A stretch of DNA of 50,157 nt from an uncultured Gemmatimonadota bacterium (GCA_946478895.1 CAMLDY010000011.1:1-50157), one strand, 5' to 3'. Numbered from the stretch's first letter, positions 1-10,053 are shown. Numbers and translations are program-made. The notes: generated by a model from the sequence alone, not told the origin.

Positions 1-2
1 AC

Positions 3-428
3 GAGTTCCTGCAGACCAGCGTCGCCGGCATCTACGCCGCCGGGGACGTCGCACGCTGGCCCGACGCGTACTCCGATGCGCGTCTTCGCATTGAGCACTG
101 GGTAGTGGCCGAGCGTCAGGGTCAGGTTGCCGCACTCAACATGCTCGGACACCGCGACCGCTTCGATGACATCCCGTTTTTCTGGAGCAATCACTACGAC
201 ACGCTGTCCATTCAGTACGTCGGCCACGTCGATCGGTGGGACGAAACCATTATCGAAGGCGATGTGAAGGCGATGGATTGCGCGGTCTCCTACATGAAGG
301 CCGGTAAACGAAGAGCAATGGCCACCATAAATCGCGACAGAGAGAACCTGGAAACCGAAGTCGAGCTCGAGACGGAGCTGCTGCTGAAGCCGCCGGTCGA
401 CATCACCATTCAGCCGGTGGAGGTCTGA
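3..428 (+). CDS. FAD-dependent pyridine nucleotide-disulfide oxidoreductase, C-terminal part
   Basis: Only the last 141 residues are in the window; the frame is open to the left edge. The visible start carries the second FAD-contacting motif of the family (SVAGIYAAGDVARWP), where the Asp binds the flavin ribityl/phosphate. It is followed by a reductase C-terminal dimerisation domain (EHWVVAERQGQVAALNMLG, then a beta-rich part with PFFWSNHYD). This pattern is typical of ferredoxin/rubredoxin reductases and AIF-like NAD(P)H oxidoreductases. The partner redox protein cannot be told from this fragment. folE starts 3 bases after its stop, so the two are probably co-transcribed. Confidence 0.85.
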   Translation, partial: EFLQTSVAGIYAAGDVARWPDAYSDARLRIEHWVVAERQGQVAALNMLGHRDRFDDIPFFWSNHYDTLSIQYVGHVDRWDETIIEGDVKAMDCAVSYMKAGKRRAMATINRDRENLETEVELETELLLKPPVDITIQPVEV

Positions 429-431
429 CCG

Positions 432-1061
432 ATGGCAACCCGCCTTTTTCGCGCGTCGGCGCGTGTCGAGCCGTTGCAGAAAGATCACCAGGGCGAAATG
501 GAGCAGCTGGTCCGCCGCGAGCTCGAGCTGATCGGCGAAGATCCGTCGCGTGAAGGGCTGCTCAGCACGCCCTCGCGGGTCGCAAAAGCGATGGAGTTTC
601 TTACCCAGGGCTATAACTCTTCAGCGGAAGAAGTCGTCGGCGAAGGAATCTTCGCTGAAGAGCATGACAACATGATCATGGTGCGTGACATCGAGCTCTA
701 CTCGCTGTGTGAGCACCACATGCTGCCGTTCTTCGGCAAGGCGCATGTCGCGTACATCCCGAACGGCAAGATCGTCGGGCTGTCCAAGATTCCGCGCATC
801 GTCGACGTCTATGCCAGGCGGCTGCAGGTGCAGGAGCGCCTCACCGAACAGGTCGCCGAAGGATTGTGCCGCGTGCTGCATCCCAAGGGCGTGGGAGTCG
901 TAATTGAGGCGTCCCACCTCTGCATGATGATGCGCGGCGTGGAGAAGCAGAACTCGAAGACGATTACGTCGGCGCTGCGCGGCGCGTTCCGCGAGGACCC
1001 CAAGACGCGCGACGAGTTCCTGCGGCTGGCGCACTCGTCCAACGGCTCGCCGCGCTACTGA
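432..1061 (+). CDS. folE: GTP cyclohydrolase I
   Basis: This is a 209-residue, full-length homolog of the enzyme that converts GTP to 7,8-dihydroneopterin triphosphate, the first step of folate/pterin synthesis. Zinc ligands are visible as Cys93 and the following His pair in [10 protein letters not shown] and Cys164 in SHLCMMMRG. The substrate-binding segment around [20 protein letters not shown] is intact. The N-terminal 20 residues are variable, as is usual. It sits 3 bases behind the reductase fragment and converges on glpD with only 11 bases between the stop codons, and no hairpin terminator is evident there. Confidence 0.97.
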   Translation: MATRLFRASARVEPLQKDHQGEMEQLVRRELELIGEDPSREGLLSTPSRVAKAMEFLTQGYNSSAEEVVGEGIFAEEHDNMIMVRDIELYSLCEHHMLPFFGKAHVAYIPNGKIVGLSKIPRIVDVYARRLQVQERLTEQVAEGLCRVLHPKGVGVVIEASHLCMMMRGVEKQNSKTITSALRGAFREDPKTRDEFLRLAHSSNGSPRY

Positions 1062-1072
1062 AAATCGCGCGA

Positions 1073-2563
1073 TCAGCCGATCGCGAACATCCGGGCGGTG
1101 TCGTCGGTAAACTCGCGCACGCGCTGGGCTTTCGTCGCGTCGTCCCAGCGCAGTAGCGGCGCGACGATGTCGGCGGCGGCACGCGCGACACCCACCCCGT
1201 GATCGCGGGTCTCGAAGGCGACGTGGGTGCGACGGATCAACAGATCACTCAGGGTCCGCGCCAGCTCGTGCTGGACCGCGTAAGCGAGGTGGCCGGCGGT
1301 GTACGGCAGTCCCTCAACGATCACCTCTGACATCGCCGGATCCTCTCGCTGCATTCGCGCGATCTCTTTGGCGCGGCCCGCGCCGGGCAGCTCTGCCTCG
1401 GCAGTCGGAGCGGGCTGAGGACTCTGGCCCAGCGCTTCCTGGACCCGATCGACGATTTCGGCGGCCATCGATCTGTAAGTAGTAAGCTTTCCTCCGGTGA
1501 CGTCGATGATGCCCGACGAGTCGGTGACGATGCTGTGCTCTCGAGACACCGCGCTTGGGTTGGCGGCGCGTGCACTCGCCAGTGGGCGAATGCCCGCCCA
1601 CGCGCTCACCACTTCGGCCGGGGTGAGGCGCGCCTGCGGAAAGTACGAATTCGCCGAGTCGAGAAGGTACTGAACGTCGGCTGGCGCAGCGTGCACTGTC
1701 TCGGGGGATTCGTCGGTCCACGTGTCCGTGGTACCGATGATTGTCTGAGGACCGGCTGGAAGGCAGAACATCACGCGCCCGTCGACCGGCGATATGAGCG
1801 TCAGCGCATCGCGATTTCCCGCCCGCTCCCGGTCCACGGAGATGTGAACGCCCTTGCTGCCGCGCACCCTTCGCGCGCGCGTGTCGCCGTCAAAGGGGTT
1901 GTGCCACACGCCCGTTGCGTCGACGATGACGCGGCCGCGGAGCTCGACCTCTTCTCCGGTCAGCGCGCTCCGCGCCACCGCCCCCACGGCTTTGCCCGCC
2001 TCGCGAATGATGCGCACGACGGGGGTGTGATTGTGAATCCTGGCCCCGAGCTCGCGCGCCGCGATCGCGTTCGCAACGGTTAGCCGGGCGTCGTCGGTGC
2101 AGGCGTCGTAGTAGACGGCCCCGCCGGTCAAGCCGGTCGGTCTGAGGCAGGGCTCGCGGTGCAGCGTCTCCGCTGCGTTGAGCGAAGAATGCCAGCGGGA
2201 GCGACCCATGGCCATCAGCTGATACACCAGCAGGCCCGCGCTCAGCTTCACCTTTCCAACCCGCGCGCCGCGATAAATCGGCCAGGTGAACGCCAGCGGC
2301 TTGACCAGATGCGGCGCAATGCGCAACAGAGTCTGCCGCTCCCGAATCGACTCGTGCACGAGATGCAGCTGGCCCTGCTCGAGGTATCTGATGCCGCCAT
2401 GAATGAGGCGCGACGAGCGGCCGGATGTCCCGCTGCCGAAGTCGTCGCGCTCGAGCAGTACGACGCTCAGCCCTCGCATCGCCGCATCCCGGGCGACGCC
2501 GCAGCCGTTGATGCCGCCGCCGATGATCAGAAGGTCGAAGGTTTCGCCGGACAGTCCCGTCAT
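1073..2563 (-). CDS. glpD: Glycerol-3-phosphate dehydrogenase, FAD-dependent
   Basis: The 496-residue protein begins with a dinucleotide-binding fold (DLLIIGGGINGCGVARDAA) and continues with the GlpD signature around TSGRSSRLIHGGIRYLEQG. A C-terminal DAO_C-like helical domain follows. The family oxidises sn-glycerol-3-phosphate to dihydroxyacetone phosphate and passes electrons to the quinone pool at the inner membrane. The frame is open for another 29 codons upstream (to 2650), but I chose the ATG at 2563 because the FAD motif lies about 10 residues behind it, as in homologs. It is divergent from ada and no glpF/glpK neighbour is present. Confidence 0.93.
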   Translation of the reverse strand: MTGLSGETFDLLIIGGGINGCGVARDAAMRGLSVVLLERDDFGSGTSGRSSRLIHGGIRYLEQGQLHLVHESIRERQTLLRIAPHLVKPLAFTWPIYRGARVGKVKLSAGLLVYQLMAMGRSRWHSSLNAAETLHREPCLRPTGLTGGAVYYDACTDDARLTVANAIAARELGARIHNHTPVVRIIREAGKAVGAVARSALTGEEVELRGRVIVDATGVWHNPFDGDTRARRVRGSKGVHISVDRERAGNRDALTLISPVDGRVMFCLPAGPQTIIGTTDTWTDESPETVHAAPADVQYLLDSANSYFPQARLTPAEVVSAWAGIRPLASARAANPSAVSREHSIVTDSSGIIDVTGGKLTTYRSMAAEIVDRVQEALGQSPQPAPTAEAELPGAGRAKEIARMQREDPAMSEVIVEGLPYTAGHLAYAVQHELARTLSDLLIRRTHVAFETRDHGVGVARAAADIVAPLLRWDDATKAQRVREFTDDTARMFAIG

Positions 2564-2669
2564 CGCCGAAGTATAAGGAATTTGACCGCAAGATTCGGAT
2601 ATCACGCCGCCATCGGCCGCCCTATTCTTCGGCCACGCAATAACAACCAACAGCTCGGACGGAGCAATT

Positions 2670-3794
2670 ATGCAATCGTTAGCGCGCGCTATCTTTCCAA
2701 CCAGAATGAAGTCGAATGAGCTCGATGACTCGACCGCATGGGAATCGGTGTTGAACCGTGATCCTTCAGCGGACGCTCGGTTCCTCTATGGCGTGACTAC
2801 GACCGGGATTTACTGCCGTCCGTCGTGCCCATCGCGTCGGCCGAAGCGCGGCAACGTGGCGTTTTTCTCGTCGGCAGAGTCTGCCGAGCGCGCTGGATTC
2901 CGAGCGTGTCAGCGGTGCCACCCCAATCGCGCCAGCGAGCGGAATCGCGCGGTTGAGCGCGCGCGCGAGTATATCGATGCGCATGTCTCCGGGTTCGGCG
3001 ATGAGCGGATCACCCTCGAGCTCCTCGGAGAGCACGTTGGGCTCAGCCCATATCACCTGCAGCGGAAATTCAAGGAGACGCTGGGGTTGACTCCGGCGCA
3101 GTACGTGCGCGCGCGCAAGAGTGAGCGTCTCAAAGGACAGCTCAAGCGCGGCGAGACGGTGAGCCGCGCGACCTACGAGGCGGGCTACGGCTCGAGTAGC
3201 CGCGTATACAACGACGCTGACTCACAGCTCGGAATGACGCCCGCGACCTATCGCCGGGGCGGTGCCGGCGCGAGCATCCACTATCTGACCGCCGCTACCT
3301 CGCTCGGAACGCTGCTCGTCGCGGCCACCGATCGCGGGATTTGCGCGGTCACCCTCGGTGACGACGAGCCACACCTCGAAATGGCGCTCGAGCGAGAGTA
3401 CCCCGCCGCATCGCGAACGCGCGTCGAGGAACCGTCGAGCGATTTCGGTCGCTGGGTGAAAGAGATAGTCGCAGCGGTCGAGGGCGATCGCGCCACCGCC
3501 GGCATCCCGGTCGACATCCAGGCGTCGGCATTTCAGTGGAAGGTGTGGCGCGAGCTGCAGAAAATTCCGCTCGGCGAGACGCGTTCGTATACCGAGGTCG
3601 CACGCGCCATTGGATCACCCAAAGCCGTCCGCGCGGTGGCGAGTGCATGCGCTCGCAACAAGGTTGCGGTGCTGATTCCCTGTCATCGCGTCATCGGCCA
3701 GGGCGGGGCGCTCGGCGGATATCGATGGGGAGTCGAGCGCAAGAAGAGATTACTCGCGAAAGAGCGTGCCACGAGACGAGAGCGAACGTCCTAG
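2670..3794 (+). CDS. ada: Ada: methylphosphotriester/O6-methylguanine-DNA methyltransferase and regulator
   Basis: This 374-residue protein has three parts. The N-terminal Ada zinc domain has Cys ligands in IYCRPSC and ACQRC, the first of which takes the methyl group from phosphotriesters. The AraC-type helix-turn-helix spans about residues 95-190. The C-terminal methyltransferase domain has the active-site PCHRV and the following GGYRWG. The family repairs alkylated DNA and, once methylated, activates its own transcription. The ATG at 2670 is preceded by GGAG at a good distance. The ATG at 2706 is the alternative and would match the usual length more closely. Upstream a direct repeat GCAAT-TAT-GCAAT lies at the first start; I could not match it to the known Ada box. 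Confidence 0.94.
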   Translation: MQSLARAIFPTRMKSNELDDSTAWESVLNRDPSADARFLYGVTTTGIYCRPSCPSRRPKRGNVAFFSSAESAERAGFRACQRCHPNRASERNRAVERAREYIDAHVSGFGDERITLELLGEHVGLSPYHLQRKFKETLGLTPAQYVRARKSERLKGQLKRGETVSRATYEAGYGSSSRVYNDADSQLGMTPATYRRGGAGASIHYLTAATSLGTLLVAATDRGICAVTLGDDEPHLEMALEREYPAASRTRVEEPSSDFGRWVKEIVAAVEGDRATAGIPVDIQASAFQWKVWRELQKIPLGETRSYTEVARAIGSPKAVRAVASACARNKVAVLIPCHRVIGQGGALGGYRWGVERKKRLLAKERATRRERTS

Positions 3795-3826
3795 ATAGAT
3801 AAACGGCGCCCGTCTAACTTCCCTGC

Positions 3827-5125
3827 ATGGCAACATTCGGGGACGGGCGCCGCGTCGCCATCGTCGCGGGCGTTAGAACACCGTTCGCAAAAGCCGGCAC
3901 CGCGCTCAAGTCGATCTCCGCGATCGATCTTGGCAAGCTGTGCGTCGCCGAGCTGCTGCAACGCACCAACCTCGACGGCAAAGAGGTGCAAGCGCTGGTG
4001 TTCGGGACGGTGATTCCGTCCGTGCTCGCGCCCAACATCGCGCGCGAAGTATCGCTGATGCCGCAGCTGCCGAAGGGCGTGCAGGCTTACACGGTCAGCC
4101 GCGCGTGCGCCTCGGCGAACCAGGCGATCACCGATGGGGCCGACCAGATCGCGCTCGGGCATCTGGATGTCGTGATCGCCGGCGGCGCCGAGTCCCTGTC
4201 GAACATCCCGATCCTACATTCACCGCGGTTTGCCGAAACGCTTCTCCTCGCATCGAAAGCGAAATCGCTGCCGGCGAGGCTTCGCACCTTCGCGCGGATT
4301 CGACCGAAGGACCTGATTCCCATCGCCCCGGCGATCGCCGAGCCCTCCACGGGCGAGACGATGGGACAGTCAGCCGAGAAGATGGCGAAGCTGAACGCCA
4401 TCACGCGCGAAGAGCAGGACCATTTCGCGCTGCGCTCGCACCGGCTGGCGTCGGCGGGAACGGCCGATGGCCGGCTGACCGCCGAAATAATGCCGGTGTA
4501 CATCCCGCCGAAGTTCGACAGCGTGATCACGTCCGACAACGGAATCCGCGACGATACCAGCTACGAGCAGCTCGCGGCGCTCAAGCCCGTCTTCGATCGG
4601 AAGTACGGCTCGGTGACCGCCGGCAACTCCTCACCACTCACCGATGGCGGTGCATGCGTTCTGCTCATGAGCGAGGAGAAGGCGAAAGCACTCGGCTATC
4701 CGGTGCTCGGCGTCATCAAGTCGTACGCTTACGCGGCGCTCGATCCCGGAGAGCAGCTGCTCCAGGCACCAGTGCTCGCCGCGCCAGTCGCGCTCAAGCG
4801 CGCCGGCCTTACGCTCAAGGATATGGATCTCGTGGAGATGCACGAGGCCTTTGCGGCGCAGGTACTGTCGAACCTCAAGGGTTTCGAATCGAAGGCGTGG
4901 GCGGAGCGCGCTGGTTTTTCGCAGCCCACTGGCGAGGTCGATCGCGCGAAGCTCAACGTGATGGGTGGATCGATAGCGATCGGCCATCCGTTCGGCGCCA
5001 CCGGCGCACGCATCACAACCACCCTGCTCAACGAGCTGCGTCGCCGCGGCGGTCAGTTCGGCCTGATGACGGTGTGCGCGGCCGGCGGGATGGGCTTCGC
5101 GATGGTGGTGGAGAGAACTGAATGA
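3827..5125 (+). CDS. fadI: Acetyl-CoA acyltransferase (3-ketoacyl-CoA thiolase)
   Basis: The 432-residue thiolase has the nucleophile Cys94 in SRACASANQA, the acid/base His in GHPFGATGAR and the second Cys in TVCAAGGMG. Its length and the long loop region around residues 130-180 resemble FadI more than FadA. It cleaves 3-ketoacyl-CoA with CoA in beta-oxidation. Its stop overlaps the fadJ start in ATGA at 5122-5125, which indicates translational coupling. It heads a six-gene co-directional block ending with rsgA. Confidence 0.94.
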   Translation: MATFGDGRRVAIVAGVRTPFAKAGTALKSISAIDLGKLCVAELLQRTNLDGKEVQALVFGTVIPSVLAPNIAREVSLMPQLPKGVQAYTVSRACASANQAITDGADQIALGHLDVVIAGGAESLSNIPILHSPRFAETLLLASKAKSLPARLRTFARIRPKDLIPIAPAIAEPSTGETMGQSAEKMAKLNAITREEQDHFALRSHRLASAGTADGRLTAEIMPVYIPPKFDSVITSDNGIRDDTSYEQLAALKPVFDRKYGSVTAGNSSPLTDGGACVLLMSEEKAKALGYPVLGVIKSYAYAALDPGEQLLQAPVLAAPVALKRAGLTLKDMDLVEMHEAFAAQVLSNLKGFESKAWAERAGFSQPTGEVDRAKLNVMGGSIAIGHPFGATGARITTTLLNELRRRGGQFGLMTVCAAGGMGFAMVVERTE

Positions 5126-7389
5126 GCTCCGCGCCCGAGGTAACCATCGGCGGCCTGGTCGGCACGCGCTTCAAGCCGGCGCTCTCGGTCGAAATGGTCG
5201 ACAGCATCGCCGTCATCACTTTCGATTTGCCCAACGAGTCCGTCAACAAGCTGGGCCGCGGGGTCAAGGACGAGTTCGTGGCGCTCTTCGCGCGGATCGA
5301 GCGTGACACGACCGTGCACGGCGCAGTTCTCATCAGCGGCAAGCCGGATGTCTGGATTGCCGGCGCGGACATCGAAGAATTTCTCCAGCTCAAGACCGCG
5401 GCCGACGCGGAGCGCCTGAGTCGCGACGGGCAGATGCTGCTCGATTCGATCGAGCGCCTGCGCGTGCCGCTCGTCGCGGCGATCAATGGCGCATGTCTCG
5501 GCGGCGGTCTGGAGACAGCGCTGGCCTGTCGCTATCGGATTGCGACCGATCACCCGAAGACTTTGCTCGGACTCCCCGAGGTGCAGCTGGGTCTGATTCC
5601 CGGTGCCGGCGGAACCCAGAGGCTGCCGCGACGAATTGGCTTGACCGCCGCACTGGATATGATTCTCACCGGCAAGCACGTGCGCGCACAAAAGGCGCTG
5701 AAGCTGGGACTCGTCGACGAGCTGGTGCATCCTTCGATTCTGCGCTCGATCGCGATCCAGCGCGCGCGCGAGGTTGCCGAAGGCCGACGGAAGAGCGAGA
5801 AGGGTGGAGGCGGCGTCAAGAGCTTCGTTCTCGAGCGAAATCCGGCCGGTCGCGCGATCGTGCTCAAGAAAGCGCGCGAGCAAACTCTCGCCAAATCGCG
5901 TGGTAACTATCCGGCGCTGATCGCCGCGATCGACGCCGTCGCCGCCGGATATGAGAAGGGAGTCGCGCACGGCTACCGCGAGGAATCGCGGCTGTTTGGT
6001 GAGATGGCGATGACCGACGTGTCGCGCCAGCTCATCTTCCTGTTCTTTGCCACCAACGAGCTCAAGAAGGATCCGGGTGTAGATCCCGCGCAGTATCCCG
6101 ATCTGCCGGTGTCGGCGTTCGAGCCGATGCCGGTCGAGAAGATCGCCATCATCGGCGCCGGCTTCATGGGCGCTGGGATTGCATCGATCGCGGTGCAGCA
6201 CGGCAGCCTCGTGCGCCTCAAGGACGCTGATCACGCGCGCGTAGCGAAGGGTTATGCCGCGGTGCGCGACGTCCTGAAGGAAAGGCTAACCCGCAAGCAG
6301 ATCAACAAGGTCCAATACAGCGACTATATGGCGCTGCTCGGCGGTACCGTGGACTATTCCGGATTCGGCAACGTCGACCTCGTCATCGAGGCGGTGTTCG
6401 AGGATCTCGCCGTCAAGCACCAGGTACTGCGCGAGACCGAAGCGGCGATCAAGCCGAGTGCGATCTTTGCGACCAACACTTCGACAATTCCGATCGCGCT
6501 GATTGCGCAGGCGTCGAGCCGCCCTGAGCGCGTGCTCGGAATGCATTTCTTCTCGCCGGTTCACAAGATGCCGCTGCTCGAGGTCATCACGACCGGTGAG
6601 ACGTACCCGCAGGTCACCGCCACGGCTGTTGCCTACGGAAAGAAGCTCGGCAAGACGGTCATCGTCGTGAACGACGGGCCCGGCTTCTACGTCAACCGGA
6701 TCCTGTCGCCCTACATCAATGAAGCGGCAATTCTCCTCGATCAGGGCGTGGCCATCGATCTCATCGACAGGGCAATCGTCGATTTCGGATTTCCGGTCGG
6801 TCCCATCACTCTCATCGATGAGGTCGGGCTCGACGTCGCGACGAAGGCGGGGAAGATCATGGCCGATGCGTTCCCCGATCGGATGCAGCCGGCGAAATCG
6901 ATTCAGTCGGTGGTCGCAGCGGGTCGGTATGGCCGCAAATCCAAAAAAGGCTTCTACACCTACGACAGCAGCGGCAAGAAAGGTGAGGTCGACCAGACGG
7001 TGTACGGTCTCTTCCTTCCTCCCGGAAACGTGCCTGTCGCCACGACGATCACGGCGCCGAGCGGAGGCGATGCGTCCGCGCCGGCCGAGATGCCGGCAAT
7101 CCAGATTCAGCAGCGCACCGTTCTCGCAATGCTGAACGAAGCGGTGCGGTGCCTGAGCGACGGGATCATCCGGTCGCCACGCGATGGAGATGTGGGTGCG
7201 GTCTTTGGGATCGGGTTCCCCCCATTTCGCGGCGGTCCGTTCCGGTACATGGACACCCTTGGCATCCAGATCGTCGTGCAACGGCTGGAGGATCTCAACG
7301 CGCGTTTCCCCGGCCGCTTCGAGCCGGCCGAGATGCTGCTCGAGATGGCGCGGCGTCGTCAGACTTTCTATTCCGACGAGCGGTCGTGA
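5122..7389 (+). CDS. fadJ: Multifunctional fatty acid oxidation protein (enoyl-CoA hydratase / 3-hydroxyacyl-CoA dehydrogenase)
   Basis: The 755-residue fusion has an N-terminal crotonase domain with an oxyanion-hole region (IAGADIEEFLQ and GACLGGGLETALACR) and the catalytic-Glu segment EVQLGLIPGAGGTQRLP. A NAD-binding domain follows (KIAIIGAGFMGAGIAS), with the dehydrogenase His in MHFFSPVHKMPLLEV. Two C-terminal helical repeats end in FPPFRGGPFRYMD. It hydrates enoyl-CoA and oxidises the product to the ketoacyl-CoA used by the upstream thiolase. Its stop overlaps the GTG of the next gene in GTGA. Confidence 0.95.
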   Translation: MSSAPEVTIGGLVGTRFKPALSVEMVDSIAVITFDLPNESVNKLGRGVKDEFVALFARIERDTTVHGAVLISGKPDVWIAGADIEEFLQLKTAADAERLSRDGQMLLDSIERLRVPLVAAINGACLGGGLETALACRYRIATDHPKTLLGLPEVQLGLIPGAGGTQRLPRRIGLTAALDMILTGKHVRAQKALKLGLVDELVHPSILRSIAIQRAREVAEGRRKSEKGGGGVKSFVLERNPAGRAIVLKKAREQTLAKSRGNYPALIAAIDAVAAGYEKGVAHGYREESRLFGEMAMTDVSRQLIFLFFATNELKKDPGVDPAQYPDLPVSAFEPMPVEKIAIIGAGFMGAGIASIAVQHGSLVRLKDADHARVAKGYAAVRDVLKERLTRKQINKVQYSDYMALLGGTVDYSGFGNVDLVIEAVFEDLAVKHQVLRETEAAIKPSAIFATNTSTIPIALIAQASSRPERVLGMHFFSPVHKMPLLEVITTGETYPQVTATAVAYGKKLGKTVIVVNDGPGFYVNRILSPYINEAAILLDQGVAIDLIDRAIVDFGFPVGPITLIDEVGLDVATKAGKIMADAFPDRMQPAKSIQSVVAAGRYGRKSKKGFYTYDSSGKKGEVDQTVYGLFLPPGNVPVATTITAPSGGDASAPAEMPAIQIQQRTVLAMLNEAVRCLSDGIIRSPRDGDVGAVFGIGFPPFRGGPFRYMDTLGIQIVVQRLEDLNARFPGRFEPAEMLLEMARRRQTFYSDERS

Positions 7390-9101
7390 AGCCAGCAGTT
7401 CTGACCGCGAGACGCTGGCCGCTGGTTCCAATCGTACTGAGCTTCGGCTGCGCGCAGGCCACGGTGCATGCGCCGGCCGGGCCCGCCGCGTACCCGCGCA
7501 CTCGTGCCGAGCTCACGAATTACCGCGAAACTTCGCGCTACTCCGACGTGCGCCGCTTTCTCGACTCGCTGCGGGTGCTCCGTGCTCCGCTGGCGTTCGG
7601 ATCAATTGGAAAGACGAATGAGGGCCGGGACATTCCGTACGTCATCGCTTCGCGGCCACTGGTATCAACTCCGTCGGCCGCCAGGGCGCTCGGCCGTCCG
7701 ATTGTCTATGTGCAGGCGAACATCCACGCCGGCGAGATCGAGGGGAAGGAAGCACTGCTGGCATTGCTCCGCGATCTGACTTTTTCGCCGGCGGCGAACG
7801 CTCTCGATTCGATCGTGCTGATCGCGGTGCCCATCTACAATGCCGACGGCAACGAGCGGTTCGCACCACAGTCGGTCAATCGAAGGGAGCAGAACGGGCC
7901 CGAAAGCGTTGGCACCCGCGCCAATGCTCAGAACCTGGATCTGAACAGGGATTACGTGAAGGCGGAAGCGCCGGAGACTCGCGCCTCACTGGCGATGTTC
8001 AATGCCTGGAATCCCGACGTGTTCGTGGATCTCCACACTACCGACGGCAGCTTTCACGGTTACGCGCTCACCTACTCGCCGTCGCTGAGTCCGGCGGCGG
8101 TTTTCGGCGGTGTGTACGCGCGGGACTCGCTGCTGCCGGTGCTCCGCGAGCGGATGCGCGCGCGCGACGGATTCGAGATCTTCGACTACGGAAACTTCGT
8201 GTCCGACGAGCCGGGCCTGGTGCGGGACACCACCGTCCACGAGGCGTGGGCAACCTACGACGCGCGGCCTCGCTTCGGCACCAACTATTATGGGATCCGC
8301 GGGCGCATCGCGATCCTCAGCGAAGCGTTCTCGCACGATTCGCTGGCCCGCCGCATCGCGTCGACGCGCGCCTTCGTTAGCGAGATTCTATCGCTCGTGG
8401 CGGAGAGAGGTGACGCGATCAGGTCACTGAGCGCGCGAGCCGACAGCCTGCCGCTTGCATGGGGGCGTTCGCCCGACTCGCTGCAGATGGTGGCGATCCG
8501 CTCCGAGCTGATCGCGACGCCGCGAATGATGGACGTGCTGAAAGAGGACCTGGAAAAGACTGGTGACTCGGCGCTCAGCCAGCCCGGAGTCCCGCGCGGC
8601 GAGAGACGTACCGGCGTGGTGCACCCGGTGCGAATTCCGGTCTACGACCGCTTCACCTCGACGCTCGACCGAACTCCGCCAGCCGCCTATGTCATCGCCC
8701 CCCAGGACACCGCCGTCGCCAGGCTGCTGCGGTTGCACGGAATTCGTGTCGATCGCTCCGACTCTGCATGGCTGGCGCGTGGCGAGGGATACATCGTCGA
8801 TTCGATCATTACTTCGCCGCGACAGTTTCAGGGACATCACGAGGTTCAGCTCAAGGGACACTGGCAGCGCGGCCTGCAGGCGCTTGTGCCACGCTCATTC
8901 ATCGTGTCCACTGCCCAGCCACTCGGCGCGCTCGCGGTTTACCTGCTCGAGCCGGAGAGCGATGATGGCTTCACGACCTGGAACCTTTTCGACGGCGATC
9001 TGAAAAAAGGAGGCCGTTTTCCGGTGACCAGGATTTTCGATCTGCGACGTGGGCGATCAGCGAATCGCCGCTCTTCTGCGTCGTCGGCCACGCCACAGTA
9101 A
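7386..9101 (+). CDS. M14-family zinc carboxypeptidase-like lipoprotein
   Basis: The 571-residue protein starts at a GTG overlapping the fadJ stop. The frame is open further upstream, but that part is antisense-like noise inside fadJ. The N-terminus is a lipoprotein signal (lipobox LSFGC, Cys22). The zinc site of the M14 family is visible as His114 and Glu117 in NIHAGEIEGKE and a His in VDLHTTDGS. The Arg of NLDLNRDYVK would bind the substrate carboxylate. It is probably an exported, membrane-anchored peptidase; the natural substrate cannot be inferred. The C-terminal third has no recognised domain. Confidence 0.88.
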   Translation: MKPAVLTARRWPLVPIVLSFGCAQATVHAPAGPAAYPRTRAELTNYRETSRYSDVRRFLDSLRVLRAPLAFGSIGKTNEGRDIPYVIASRPLVSTPSAARALGRPIVYVQANIHAGEIEGKEALLALLRDLTFSPAANALDSIVLIAVPIYNADGNERFAPQSVNRREQNGPESVGTRANAQNLDLNRDYVKAEAPETRASLAMFNAWNPDVFVDLHTTDGSFHGYALTYSPSLSPAAVFGGVYARDSLLPVLRERMRARDGFEIFDYGNFVSDEPGLVRDTTVHEAWATYDARPRFGTNYYGIRGRIAILSEAFSHDSLARRIASTRAFVSEILSLVAERGDAIRSLSARADSLPLAWGRSPDSLQMVAIRSELIATPRMMDVLKEDLEKTGDSALSQPGVPRGERRTGVVHPVRIPVYDRFTSTLDRTPPAAYVIAPQDTAVARLLRLHGIRVDRSDSAWLARGEGYIVDSIITSPRQFQGHHEVQLKGHWQRGLQALVPRSFIVSTAQPLGALAVYLLEPESDDGFTTWNLFDGDLKKGGRFPVTRIFDLRRGRSANRRSSASSATPQ

Positions 9102-9113
9102 CCCCGCACCAAA

Positions 9114-10052
9114 ATGCTTCGTAGCGCGCTGCTCTACCTGTCCAACCAGCCGAAGATATTCAGGTTCGTCAGAAACAACGGACTGGCAAAAAGCTTTGCC
9201 AACAGGTTCGTTGCCGGAGAAACGCTGGACTCGGCGCTCGCGGCGGTGGCGAGACTGAACGCCCGCGGCATCACTGCCTCCCTCGATTTGCTTGGTGAGA
9301 GCGTGAACAACGAGGCCGAAGCGCGCGCGGCGGGCGATGCCTACGTCGCGATGCTCGACAAAATCAACGAGCGAAAGGCGAATGCCAACGTTTCGGTGAA
9401 GCTCACGGCGATGGGCCTCGACATCTCCGAAGAGCTGTGCGTGGCGACGATGCACAAGATTCTACAGCGCGCCCGGGATTATGCCTCTTTCGTTCGGATC
9501 GACATGGAGTCGAGCGAGTACACCCAGCGCACCCTGGATATCTTCGAGCAGCGGTTGTATCCGGCGTATCGCGAGAACGTCGGCGTGGTATTGCAGAGCT
9601 ATTTGTATCGCACTTTCGCCGACGTCCAGCACGTCAATCTCCTCAAGGCGCGCGTCCGGATCTGCAAGGGGGCCTACAAGGAGCCAGAGACCGTCGCTTA
9701 CCCGGCGAAGAAGGACGTCGACGCCAACTATGTCCGGTGCATGCAGGAGCTGCTGACGAAAGGCAATTACCCGGGTATCGCGACCCACGACGAGGCGATC
9801 ATTCGCGAGGTCAAGCGCTTCGTGAAATCCAACGACATCCCTCTGGACCGCTTCGAATTTCAGATGCTGTACGGAGTGCGACGGGACCTGCAGGACAAAC
9901 TGGTGCGCGACGGGTACCGGATGCGGGTGTACGTGCCGTTCGGAACGCAGTGGTATCCGTACCTGATGCGCCGGCTTGCGGAGCGACCGGCGAACGTCGC
10001 GTTCCTCACCGGCAACCTGTTCAAGGAAATGATCGGCGGGCGCGGCCGCTGA
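9114..10052 (+). CDS. Proline dehydrogenase (monofunctional)
   Basis: This 312-residue PRODH has a (beta/alpha)8 barrel with motifs VSVKLTAMGLD, VRIDMESSEYT, RICKGAYKEPE, ATHDEAII, FEFQMLYGVR and the terminal VPFGTQWYPYLMRRLAERPANV. The last segment contributes the substrate-binding Arg residues. It oxidises proline to 1-pyrroline-5-carboxylate with FAD, feeding electrons to the respiratory chain. It is the short, stand-alone form, not the PutA fusion, and no P5C dehydrogenase is visible nearby. It lies in the fad block, 12 bases after the M14 peptidase. Confidence 0.95.
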   Translation: MLRSALLYLSNQPKIFRFVRNNGLAKSFANRFVAGETLDSALAAVARLNARGITASLDLLGESVNNEAEARAAGDAYVAMLDKINERKANANVSVKLTAMGLDISEELCVATMHKILQRARDYASFVRIDMESSEYTQRTLDIFEQRLYPAYRENVGVVLQSYLYRTFADVQHVNLLKARVRICKGAYKEPETVAYPAKKDVDANYVRCMQELLTKGNYPGIATHDEAIIREVKRFVKSNDIPLDRFEFQMLYGVRRDLQDKLVRDGYRMRVYVPFGTQWYPYLMRRLAERPANVAFLTGNLFKEMIGGRGR

Positions 10053-10053
10053 G

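Noticed and set aside
2655..2710. Possible Ada box at the ada start
   Set aside because: A GCAAT-TAT-GCAAT direct repeat is present, but the spacing does not match the AAT-N6-GCAA layout of the E. coli site, so I did not list it as an operator.
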